Source: Bacteroidota bacterium (GTDB lineage: Bacteria > Bacteroidota > Bacteroidia > 2-12-FULL-35-15). Taken from it: 62,319 nucleotides of DNA. How positions within the stretch are numbered: position 1 is the first letter of the stretch; every line of letters begins with the position of its first letter. Shown here in pieces: positions 1-7,424 of this stretch. The DNA lies in NCBI GenBank assembly GCA_947469885.1, contig CANIQT010000023.1, forward strand, positions 1-62,319. The letters are read 5' to 3'. Both the position numbers and the translations under genes were made by a program. The notes under the pieces were generated by a model. The model saw only the letters and a program-made list of their open reading frames with translations, was not told the DNA's origin and did no database searches.

Positions 1-72
1 AACATATCAAAACGAATTTACTAAAATGGATTTCGTTTCGTAAATTAGTACACATTCGTTTATTAGTAACCG
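1..72. repeat. Left copy of a 71-bp inverted repeat (cut by window edge)
   Basis: The first ~71 bases are the reverse complement of 3363-3434 with one mismatch. The copy probably continues to the left of the window, because the right copy extends to 3484. It contains the words GTAAATT and CGTTTATT followed by GTAACC, the same units that make up the right copy. The two copies bracket three genes. Confidence 0.9.
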
Positions 73-104
73 TATTAAAAAAACAATAAAAAAAAATAAT
101 AAAC

Positions 105-875
105 ATGAAAAAAATATATACTTACATAGGCAAACCTATGAGCAAAAAGGAAATCAGAAACCTTCAAAAAAATCTGATGGTGCAAATGTTCAACCCATAT
201 ACCTTATCGGGCTTTATTTTATTGGCATCAGTGTCGTTGCCTGTTACCAAAGGAAAACTTGGGTTTACAATTGACGAAAGAGATGGTGATTTTGTGCGCA
301 AATCAAAAGCTATACATGCTGCATTGTTGGCAGATGCTGGCGGATATTACACCGTGCCGTTTGCTAATTTGGCAGCATTATTAACCGCTATCACCAATTT
401 TGAAAACGAAATGGCGAATATGGATGCAGGTATTTTGGGTACTCCGGGAGCCAAAAATGCTGCAAAGCGGGCGGTAATGAAGTACCTCAAAAAAGCGTTG
501 AATTACATTAACGATTTGGCATTCGACCAGCAATTGAATAGTGTTGAAATTATTACTGGAAGCACGATGCTTGTCAACCTGCCTATTACACAGGACAAAC
601 AAGATTTGAAAGCAAATGTTGGTCCTGGAGTAGGGGTAGTGATGTTGTATGCCAAGGCAGTAAAATGGTTTGGCAAGTATCAAAAAGCTACTTACGAATG
701 GCAGTTCACCATTGATAGAGGTACCACTTGGGAAGATTTGCCTTATACCACCATGGCAAAAACAAGGGTAACTGGAATGCTTACCGGTATCGAAACATCG
801 TTTCGCAAACGTTCGTTCAGCGAAAAAACAGGTTTAAGCCCTTGGAGCGAATGGGTTTCGGTGTATCCGATTTAA
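105..875 (+). CDS. Unknown protein with C-terminal fibronectin-III-like segment
   Basis: I do not recognise a named family for the 256-residue product. It has no signal peptide or membrane segment. Residues 1-190 are a mixed helical region with many Ala, Asn and Lys residues. The last ~65 residues read like a fibronectin type III domain: the pattern YEWQFTIDRGTTWEDLP, then a Thr/Gly turn, then SPWSEWVSVYP, matches the usual Y.W..S.DGG.TW..L and W..W.S.V spacing. The start was chosen at the first ATG after an A-rich leader; no other in-frame ATG precedes it. It lies just inside the left inverted repeat and is followed by a second unknown gene on the same strand. A role as a small structural or cargo-like protein is only inference. 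Confidence 0.7.
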   Translation: MKKIYTYIGKPMSKKEIRNLQKNLMVQMFNPYTLSGFILLASVSLPVTKGKLGFTIDERDGDFVRKSKAIHAALLADAGGYYTVPFANLAALLTAITNFENEMANMDAGILGTPGAKNAAKRAVMKYLKKALNYINDLAFDQQLNSVEIITGSTMLVNLPITQDKQDLKANVGPGVGVVMLYAKAVKWFGKYQKATYEWQFTIDRGTTWEDLPYTTMAKTRVTGMLTGIETSFRKRSFSEKTGLSPWSEWVSVYPI

Positions 876-925
876 AAATTCCAGATTTCAAATTTCAAAT
901 TCACCCCTGCTTGTCAGGTAATGGC

Positions 926-953
926 TCCCCTCCCCTTTTTTCAAGGGGAGGGG
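926..953. repeat. G/C-rich hairpin between two unknown genes
   Basis: CCCCTCCCCTT and AAGGGGAGGGG form an 11-bp stem with a short T-rich loop, followed by TCGGGGGTGAGG. This resembles a dispersed hairpin seen in many Bacteroidota spacers. There is no T-run after it, so it is not a classical terminator. Confidence 0.6.
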
Positions 954-969
954 TCGGGGGTGAGGTCTT

Positions 970-997
970 ACAACTAACAACTAACAACTAACAACTA
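970..997. repeat. Heptamer repeat AACTAAC / CAACTAA
   Basis: Four tandem copies of a 7-nt word run right up to the ATG of the next gene. The same word family appears at 17744-17786 (inside a broken gene), in tsaD at 6877-6954, and as its complement at 54174-54240. Confidence 0.85.
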
Positions 998-1474
998 ATG
1001 AAAGAACTAACCATAAAACTAACACATCTTTTCTCATTCGAAAACATGTTTTTAAAAACAAAAGAATTTTTTTATGCTATCCTCTTTAAACAAGTAAAGC
1101 CGGAAGCACCAGTAGTTACTACTAAAAACTTGCAAAAAAAATCGTTATCCGTTGGCAGCCACTTCGAATTGATGGCCAAAAACAATTTGATAGTGTTTGC
1201 TAAAAATGTAAATTACATGATGCGTGTTAATTGCAATTATCCCGAAGCAATTAATTTGTTATTGGTGCTTGATGCCGCTATTAGTGATTACCAAATTGCA
1301 CTGGCAATGGGCAATATTGATGTTCATCATCCCGATTTTTTGTTTGTTAAATCAAAAAGATGGCGGGTGGTAACCACTTTACAACAGCTGGCAAACGTGG
1401 TAACCACAGCAGCCAAATTGGATAACAACAATGCAAAGTTGATTATTGAACGAGCAGGGTTTGAAGTGAAATAA
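998..1474 (+). CDS. Unknown 158-residue protein
   Basis: No family recognised. The product is basic at the N-terminus and mostly helical, with a Leu/Val/Ala-rich core around residues 80-105 (NYPEAINLLLVLDAA) and no signal peptide. The first ATG abuts a tandem AACTAAC repeat, so the ribosome may instead use the ATG at 1046 (MFLKTKEFF). The gene follows the fibronectin-like gene on the same strand after ~120 bp and ends at a strong bidirectional terminator. The two genes may be a co-transcribed pair; the intervening hairpin makes that uncertain. Coding status is supported by an uninterrupted frame and ordinary amino-acid composition. Confidence 0.55.
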   Translation: MKELTIKLTHLFSFENMFLKTKEFFYAILFKQVKPEAPVVTTKNLQKKSLSVGSHFELMAKNNLIVFAKNVNYMMRVNCNYPEAINLLLVLDAAISDYQIALAMGNIDVHHPDFLFVKSKRWRVVTTLQQLANVVTTAAKLDNNNAKLIIERAGFEVK

Positions 1475-1506
1475 ATTTAAAATTACAGATTTCAAATTCG
1501 TACCCA

Positions 1507-1548
1507 AAAAAAATCCCGCTTCGTTTATCGCGAAGCGGGATTTTTTTG
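1507..1548. terminator. Bidirectional intrinsic terminator
   Basis: A-run, then ATCCCGCTTCG, a 7-nt loop and CGAAGCGGGAT, followed by a run of T. It sits between the convergent unknown gene (plus) and the protease gene (minus) and can serve both. Confidence 0.9.
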
Positions 1549-1577
1549 ATTAGAAGAAGATTTATATTATCGCTCTA

Positions 1578-3224
1578 TTATTGTTTTATCACACGTTGCG
1601 AATAAACCACCTTATTATCCGCATCTGTCAATCTCACAAAATACATTCCGTTTGCTAAACCCGAAATGTTGATTGTTGATTGTGAGGTTGCTGAGCTTGT
1701 CGAAGCACTGATTGTTGATTGAAAAACAGTTTCACCTAAAATATTTACCACTTTCAAATCTGTAGTCTGTAATTTGAAATTTGAAATTTGAAATTCACCT
1801 GTTGAAGGATTTGGATAAATAGTAAATGCAGTTGCATTATCAATTATTTGATTAATACCTACAGTAGCACTTGGGTTCCAACCGTCCAAAGTTCCGGTAG
1901 TATTGGTACCATTAGGGTCTAACCAATGTTTTAGTTGAGTTGCGTTGGTTCCACCACCTAACCACGACATCGAAAATTTACCATATACATCGTTCATATT
2001 AGCAGCCGATTGACCACATGCCGAAGGCCCACCATGAAGCTGTCCTACAATGCGGTGGTTTTGGTCGTACAAAGGAGAACCTGACGAACCAGGCTCGGTA
2101 CAAGCAGTAGTCCAAATTGCTTTCCAGTGGCTGTTGGCAGGTGTACCCGTCCATGTGTCAGAAACACAGGCACCATTGGTAAACGATATTTTTTTAATAT
2201 CTCCGCTCGGATGATGAATACAAGTGGCAGAAGTAGCAGGAGTATTTACATTTGACCAACCTGAAAAGTAAGTACCATAAGAAGCAGGAATAGTGCCACC
2301 TGATAAACCACCCGTAATTTCCACCAAACTAAAATCGGAATTTGCACTTGCAGCGCGTTGAATGCCGCCTGTTAACGATTGAGCAGTGGATGGTGAAGAG
2401 CCAGGATTGGTGCACCCTGATGCTTCCCAGTTGAAACGGAACACCCATGTATTAAATCCTGACGAGCCACAGTGATTAGCAGTTAAAATATAAGGTTTGC
2501 CATCCTGAGGTACATCGTTTACCAAAGCACCTGTACAAAATTCGTTTCCTCCAGATACAAGACAAACTACAGAATGTTTGTCGCTTTGCCAATTTGCACC
2601 TACCGGACAATTAACATTTACCTGACACGAGCCAGAGCCTCCAAAGTTTTTTTCGTAATCTAAAATTCCTCTGTAGCCATGCGTTACACGAAAAATATTC
2701 ATTCTTCCTTGATTTGCCACTGCAGCAGGTTCAAAATATTCCAACACTATTTGCTCTCCCGGAATTAAATCAGTTGCAAATGCTTTGTCATCTTGGTTGT
2801 TTACACTTGTGAATGCACCAATTACATAGTCTTCCGAACCATTGTAAATAAACAAGGTAGCACCAGCTGGCATATAAAAATCGTCAAATGCAATATTGAC
2901 AGATTGCGCATTGGGACACTTAATGCTTAAGCGGTACAATCTATCGCCATTGGCAAGGGTTGTCCATGTGCCCGAATTGTTCATGTTCAAATTCACAAAA
3001 TGATTGTACCCAAAACGAAAAGGACCTTTGCTTTGGTCGTTTATGGCATCTTGTGCTTTTAGTGCCTCCAAATCGAAAGCCGGCATGGTTACCATGTTTA
3101 AAGCCGATTTTGATTCGGTGTGAGAAAAACTGTAAGGTGTGCCTCCTTGACTGAGCTGTGCATTTGCAGTATAAGTTACTGCCATGCAAGAGAAAATAAA
3201 AACAAATAGTAAAAGTTTTTTCAT
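1578..3224 (-). CDS. Secreted trypsin-like serine protease with T9SS type A sorting domain
   Basis: An exported endopeptidase resembling the lysyl endopeptidase group. The start is placed at the ATG giving the signal peptide MKKLLLFVFIFSCMAV...ANAQ; the frame stays open for another 74 codons upstream but that extension is not signal-like. A propeptide-like region precedes the catalytic domain. The catalytic triad is visible: His in LTANHCG, Asp in NSDFSLVEI, Ser in GSSGSPLYD. Many Cys residues suggest disulfides, as expected outside the cell. The C-terminus (IYPNPSTGEF ... GMYFVRL ... RVIKQ) is a type A sorting signal, so the protein should cross the outer membrane through T9SS. The sorting domain contains a short-word repeat at 1768-1796 that reads ISNFKLQ in frame. 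The gene lies inside a segment flanked by inverted repeats. Confidence 0.9.
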   Translation of the reverse strand: MKKLLLFVFIFSCMAVTYTANAQLSQGGTPYSFSHTESKSALNMVTMPAFDLEALKAQDAINDQSKGPFRFGYNHFVNLNMNNSGTWTTLANGDRLYRLSIKCPNAQSVNIAFDDFYMPAGATLFIYNGSEDYVIGAFTSVNNQDDKAFATDLIPGEQIVLEYFEPAAVANQGRMNIFRVTHGYRGILDYEKNFGGSGSCQVNVNCPVGANWQSDKHSVVCLVSGGNEFCTGALVNDVPQDGKPYILTANHCGSSGFNTWVFRFNWEASGCTNPGSSPSTAQSLTGGIQRAASANSDFSLVEITGGLSGGTIPASYGTYFSGWSNVNTPATSATCIHHPSGDIKKISFTNGACVSDTWTGTPANSHWKAIWTTACTEPGSSGSPLYDQNHRIVGQLHGGPSACGQSAANMNDVYGKFSMSWLGGGTNATQLKHWLDPNGTNTTGTLDGWNPSATVGINQIIDNATAFTIYPNPSTGEFQISNFKLQTTDLKVVNILGETVFQSTISASTSSATSQSTINISGLANGMYFVRLTDADNKVVYSQRVIKQ

Positions 3225-3273
3225 AGTAAATAATGTTTTATTAGTTAGTAAATAAAAAAAATTAGCGAACGCA

Positions 3274-3281
3274 CGAAAGTA
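3274..3281 (-). promoter_or_regulatory. Possible -7 element for the protease gene
   Basis: On the minus strand the sequence reads TACTTTCG, one base from the TAnnTTTG consensus, about 50 nt upstream of the chosen ATG. No clear -33 TTG is seen. Confidence 0.3.
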
Positions 3282-3362
3282 TAAAATTAATTTGGGAATT
3301 AGATGATTAGAAAATGAGTAACAATAGGAATGAGATGAATAACGAATAATACAGGATGAATG

Positions 3363-3484
3363 GGTTACCAATAAACGAATGTGTACTAATTTACGAAACG
3401 AAATCCATTTTAGTAAATTCGTTTTGATATGTTTATTGGTAACCATGTTTTAGTAAATTGGTTTTAATTCGTTTATTGGTAACC
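3363..3484. repeat. Palindromic repeat, right copy of the flanking inverted repeat
   Basis: The element is built from units ending in GTTTATTGGTAACC. One unit is inverted at the left and two are direct at the right, so the first ~75 bases form an imperfect palindrome around GAAATCCAT. Bases 3363-3434 are matched by 1-72 in reverse complement with one mismatch. The right end lies only ~6 bases from the uvrB stop codon. Confidence 0.9.
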
Positions 3485-3490
3485 GTAGTA

Positions 3491-5515
3491 CTATTTACTG
3501 GTAAACAATTTTTCGAGAGCAAACATTTCATCTCTTAATCTTGCAGCTTCCACAAAATCGAATGCTTTGGCAGCAGCATCCATTGCTTTGCGGGTGCGGG
3601 TAATGGCTTTTTGCAATTCCTCTTTACTCATAAATTGCACCACAGGGTCAGCAGCATAATTTATGTCTTCGTTCTCCACATAAGGTCTGGTCATGTTGCC
3701 TTTGGCATCCACAATAACGGTGGTTTGCCCCATAATGGAGGCTTTCGATTTCACTAATGCTGTTGGCACTAATCCATTATCAAAGTTATAGGCAATTTGT
3801 TTTTTGCGTCTTCGTTCGGTTTCGTCAATGGTGCGCTGCATGGAGGCGGTAATTTTATCGGCATACATAATTACTTTACCGTTTATGTTTCGTGCTGCCC
3901 GTCCTGCTGTTTGGGTCAATGCCCTATCGGAGCGCAGAAAGCCTTCTTTGTCGGCATCCAGTATGGCTACCAACGATACTTCGGGCAAATCCAAACCTTC
4001 TCTCAACAAATTTATACCTATTAATACATCAAACTTGCCTAAACGCAAATCGCGAAGAATTTCTACCCGTTCCAATGTTTCTACTTCGGAGTGAATATAA
4101 CGACAACGGATACCAATGTTGAGCATATACTTTTGCAACTCTTCGCTCATTCTCTTGGTCAAAGTGGTTACCAATACTCGTTCGTCTCGCTTCGACACTT
4201 TATCTATTTCTTCCAGCAAATCATCAATTTGGTTGATACTTGGACGAACTTCAATAATAGGGTCTAACAATCCTGTTGGTCGTATCACTTGCTCGGCCAC
4301 TATTCCTTCCGACTTTTGCAATTCGTATTCAGCCGGAGTAGCACTTACATAAATGGTTTGATTTATCATACCTTCAAACTCATCAAACTTGAGCGGGCGG
4401 TTGTCCATAGCCGAAGGCAAGCGGAAACCATACTCCACCAAATTTACTTTTCGCGCTCGGTCGCCTCCATACATAGCGCGTATTTGGGGCAAAGTAACAT
4501 GGCTTTCGTCAATCACCATCAAAAAATCAGAAGGAAAATAATCGAGCAAACAAAAAGGTCGAGTACCCGCTTCGCGATGGTCGAAATAGCGGGAATAATT
4601 TTCGATGCCCGAACAATAACCCAACTCTCGCATCATCTCTAAATCATACGTCACACGGTCTTCCAGGCGTTTTGCTTCCAGGTGTTTTCCGGTTTCTTTA
4701 AAGTAATCTACCTGTTTCACCATGTCTTCCTGTATTTGCCAGATAGCACCCTGCATGGTTTCGGGACTGGTAACAAAAATGTTGGCAGGATAAATAACTA
4801 CAGACTCTAGCTTTTCAAAACTTTTGCCACTAATGGTATCAAAATATTCAATCTCTTCTATTTCATCACCAAAAAAAGAAACGCGCAACGAGTAATCGGC
4901 ATAGGCTAAATTAATATCCACGGTATCACCTTTCACTCTGAAATTACCTCTTAAAAAATCGGCAGTGGTGCGCGAATAAAGTCCTTCAACCAATTGATGT
5001 AAAAATTTATTTCTCGAAATAATATCGCCTTTGTTTATTGTTTTTACATTTTCGCGAAACTCCATGGGGTTACCTATACCATAAATACAAGATACTGACG
5101 AAACCACAATCACATCCCTCCTACCCGACAGCAAAGCAGAAGTAGTGCTCAATCTCAACTTCTCAATCTCATCATTAATTGCTAAATCTTTTTCGATATA
5201 CGTGTTAGTGCTTGGCAAAAAGGCTTCAGGTTGATAATAATCGTAATACGAAACAAAATATTCCACTGCATTTTTAGGAAAAAACTGTTTGAATTCCCCA
5301 TACAATTGGGCGGCAAGAGTTTTGTTGTGCGATAATATAAGTGTTGGTCTTCCTGTTTCTTTGATAACGTTGGCAATGGTAAATGTTTTGCCCGAGCCGG
5401 TAACACCCAGCAATGTTTGAGCAGGCAAATTGCTTTTTACTCCTTGCACCAGTTGTTTGATAGCAGTTGGTTGGTCGCCCGTAGGCTCAAAATCGGATAT
5501 GATGTCAAATTCCAT
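3491..5515 (-). CDS. uvrB: UvrABC excinuclease subunit B
   Basis: UvrB is the DNA damage-verifying helicase-like subunit of nucleotide excision repair; it is loaded by UvrA and recruits UvrC. The 674-residue length is normal. Visible motifs: Walker A GVTGSGKT, the beta-hairpin region after YYDYYQPEAF, motif II as IDESH, motif VI around QTAGRAARN, and a C-terminal UVR motif (FVEAARLRDEMFALE) that contacts UvrC. The start is the ATG giving MEFDIISDFEPTGDQP, the family's usual beginning; the open frame extends 28 codons further up but overlaps the upstream gene. It is the last gene of a minus-strand run tsaD, outer-membrane protein, uvrB with gaps of 3 and 20 bp. No missing residues were noticed. 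Confidence 0.97.
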   Translation of the reverse strand: MEFDIISDFEPTGDQPTAIKQLVQGVKSNLPAQTLLGVTGSGKTFTIANVIKETGRPTLILSHNKTLAAQLYGEFKQFFPKNAVEYFVSYYDYYQPEAFLPSTNTYIEKDLAINDEIEKLRLSTTSALLSGRRDVIVVSSVSCIYGIGNPMEFRENVKTINKGDIISRNKFLHQLVEGLYSRTTADFLRGNFRVKGDTVDINLAYADYSLRVSFFGDEIEEIEYFDTISGKSFEKLESVVIYPANIFVTSPETMQGAIWQIQEDMVKQVDYFKETGKHLEAKRLEDRVTYDLEMMRELGYCSGIENYSRYFDHREAGTRPFCLLDYFPSDFLMVIDESHVTLPQIRAMYGGDRARKVNLVEYGFRLPSAMDNRPLKFDEFEGMINQTIYVSATPAEYELQKSEGIVAEQVIRPTGLLDPIIEVRPSINQIDDLLEEIDKVSKRDERVLVTTLTKRMSEELQKYMLNIGIRCRYIHSEVETLERVEILRDLRLGKFDVLIGINLLREGLDLPEVSLVAILDADKEGFLRSDRALTQTAGRAARNINGKVIMYADKITASMQRTIDETERRRKKQIAYNFDNGLVPTALVKSKASIMGQTTVIVDAKGNMTRPYVENEDINYAADPVVQFMSKEELQKAITRTRKAMDAAAKAFDFVEAARLRDEMFALEKLFTSK

Positions 5516-5535
5516 AGAGGGCGCGAAATTACGGT

Positions 5536-6249
5536 TTAAAACGCATACCCCAAGTTGATACCAAACACCCCATTGAGATGGGTGGAGTATCCCTCCCAAA
5601 AATCGCTGGTATTTATAGGTCCATACCTAAAAGTGGTGGCATGATAGTAAAGTGTATTTTGTTTGTATCCCAGCCCACCATATACTTCAAAAGTAACTCG
5701 CCTTTTATATGCCCCTTGAACTCCAATCATCACATTGGCATTAAAATTATGAAAATCGTAATAAGTTTGAGAGTAGTACCGAGCCAATCCATCAGCAACA
5801 CGGGCATTGGTGTACTGTATAAGCGGACCAAAAAAAAAGCCGGTAGGGGCATGTTTCCTTCGGCCAATGAGGTAAAATTTATGCGCATATTGTATTTTCC
5901 AACCGCTTACTTTAGCTTTACCAATGGACGAAATATTGTTTGCCTGCTCTATCATTTTATACAACAAACTTTTGCCAAGTACCGATATTCCTATTTGTTC
6001 AGTCTGAGTTCTGCCTGTGGTAACCTCCACCAACACACGGTATTCGGCTGTGTATGGAAAAATGCCACCCCACAAAAATGCGGTAGGACTGGTTTTAATT
6101 ACAATAGGTGCATCAAAAATTTTGCTTTTGAGTTGTTGAATTTTTTTCTCCTTTAATCGAATGGTATCGTAAGGGGCAAAAGCACTTGCCTGAGCAACAA
6201 AAGCAAATAGAAAAACTAAAACTAAAAACGTTATGGGGCGATGTAGCAT
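5536..6249 (-). CDS. Outer-membrane beta-barrel-like protein of unknown function
   Basis: The 237-residue product begins with a signal peptide (hydrophobic run FLVLVFLFAFVAQASA) and then carries alternating polar and aromatic strands typical of small outer-membrane barrels, ending in an aromatic residue (INLGYAF), as such barrels often do. The layout resembles DUF3575-type proteins, but the match is by general look only. It sits 3 bp after the tsaD stop codon and 20 bp before uvrB, so all three are probably co-transcribed. The neighbours do not suggest a role, since tsaD and uvrB are unrelated housekeeping genes. Confidence 0.75.
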   Translation of the reverse strand: MLHRPITFLVLVFLFAFVAQASAFAPYDTIRLKEKKIQQLKSKIFDAPIVIKTSPTAFLWGGIFPYTAEYRVLVEVTTGRTQTEQIGISVLGKSLLYKMIEQANNISSIGKAKVSGWKIQYAHKFYLIGRRKHAPTGFFFGPLIQYTNARVADGLARYYSQTYYDFHNFNANVMIGVQGAYKRRVTFEVYGGLGYKQNTLYYHATTFRYGPINTSDFWEGYSTHLNGVFGINLGYAF

Positions 6250-6252
6250 TTT

Positions 6253-7323
6253 TTATAAAGAATATCGTGCCAATGGAGCGGTGCTTTGTGAAACAAAATC
6301 GTTTTTCATAAATTTAAAATATCCGGTAATGGCTATCATGGCTGCATTATCGGTGCAAAACTGAAAATCAGGAATAAATGTTTTCCACCCAAGTTCTGTT
6401 TCTGTTTGTTTCAAGGCATTCCGCAATCCGCTGTTGGCAGACACCCCACCAGCTATGGCAATATGATTAATGTTGGTTTGAAATGCTGCTTTTTTTAATT
6501 TACTCATTAGTATTTCAATAATGGTATGTTGAATGGAAGCACAAATATCATGCAAATTTTCGGATACAAAATTAGGATTTTTAGCTGTTTCGTTGTTAAT
6601 GAAATTCATAAAACCTGTTTTTAATCCACTAAAACTAAAATTTAATTCAGGTATCTGAGGTTTGGTAAATTTGAATTTTAAAGGATTGCCTGTAGCTGCA
6701 TATTTATCAATGAGCGGACCACCTGGATAAGGCAGCAGCATTATTTTAGCAGCCTTATCAAACGCTTCGCCAGCGGCATCGTCAATGGTTTCGCCCAACA
6801 CCGTCATGTCAAAATAATCTTTTACCAGCACTATCTGTGTATGTCCTCCTGAAACAGTTAAACAAAGAAAAGGGAAACTTGGTTGTTTGTTGTTGGTTGT
6901 TGGTTGTTGGCTATTGATTCTTGATTCTTGATTCTTGATTCCTGATTCTTCTCCAATAAAATGCGCCAGTATATGTGCCTGCATGTGGTTTACTTCTATC
7001 AACGGCACATTTAAACCCATTGCAAATGCCTTGGCAAACGAAGTACCCACTAGCAAAGAACCCATTAAGCCCGGACCTCTTGTAAAGGCAACAGCCGAAA
7101 TATTTTCTTTCAGTATTCCTGATTTTCTAATTGCACTATCCACCACAGGAATAATGTTTTGTTGATGCGCACGCGATGCAAGTTCAGGCACCACTCCTCC
7201 GTATTGCCGATGTATTTCCTGATTAGCCACCACATTGGCAAGTAATTTGCCATCTTTGATAACAGCAGCAGCGGTATCATCACACGATGATTCGATTCCA
7301 AGAATGATGATGGATTTGCTCAT
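6253..7323 (-). CDS. tsaD: tRNA N6-adenosine threonylcarbamoyltransferase TsaD
   Basis: TsaD transfers the threonylcarbamoyl group to A37 of ANN-decoding tRNAs, working with TsaB and TsaE in the cytoplasm. Family signatures are clear: ILGIESSCDDT at the N-terminus, ELASRAHQQN, the metal-binding pair H113 and H117 in NHMQAH, TVSGGHTQ, GEAFDKAAK, and the late motif GGVSANSGLR followed by CTDNAAMI with the third metal ligand Asp. The protein is slightly long because residues ~124-149, between the metal site and TVSGGH, are a low-complexity insert coded by short-word repeats (IKNQESRINSQQ). This insert is in frame and falls at a surface loop position. First gene of a three-gene minus-strand run. 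Confidence 0.96.
   Translation of the reverse strand: MSKSIIILGIESSCDDTAAAVIKDGKLLANVVANQEIHRQYGGVVPELASRAHQQNIIPVVDSAIRKSGILKENISAVAFTRGPGLMGSLLVGTSFAKAFAMGLNVPLIEVNHMQAHILAHFIGEESGIKNQESRINSQQPTTNNKQPSFPFLCLTVSGGHTQIVLVKDYFDMTVLGETIDDAAGEAFDKAAKIMLLPYPGGPLIDKYAATGNPLKFKFTKPQIPELNFSFSGLKTGFMNFINNETAKNPNFVSENLHDICASIQHTIIEILMSKLKKAAFQTNINHIAIAGGVSANSGLRNALKQTETELGWKTFIPDFQFCTDNAAMIAITGYFKFMKNDFVSQSTAPLARYSL
6877..6954. repeat. Short-word repeat inside tsaD
   Basis: Two word families are joined: TTGTTGG (about three tandem 7-nt copies) and TTGATTC (about five 7-nt copies). Both are 7-nt units and together they keep the tsaD frame open, adding about 26 residues. Confidence 0.85.
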
Positions 7324-7424
7324 ATTTAGTAACTTCGCCCGATTTTAAAAGGTTATAAGACAACAAAGTTATTAAAAAACTCGGTAAAATATTATTTCGA
7401 ATTTTTTCAACAATCATTTTTATA

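Noticed and set aside
3225..3446. N-terminal extension of the protease by 74 codons
   Set aside because: The extension covers the flanking repeat and promoter region and would bury the signal peptide.
1..3484. Complete transposon bounded by the 71-bp inverted repeats
   Set aside because: No transposase or recombinase lies between the repeats and no target duplication is visible, so only the inverted repeat itself is claimed.
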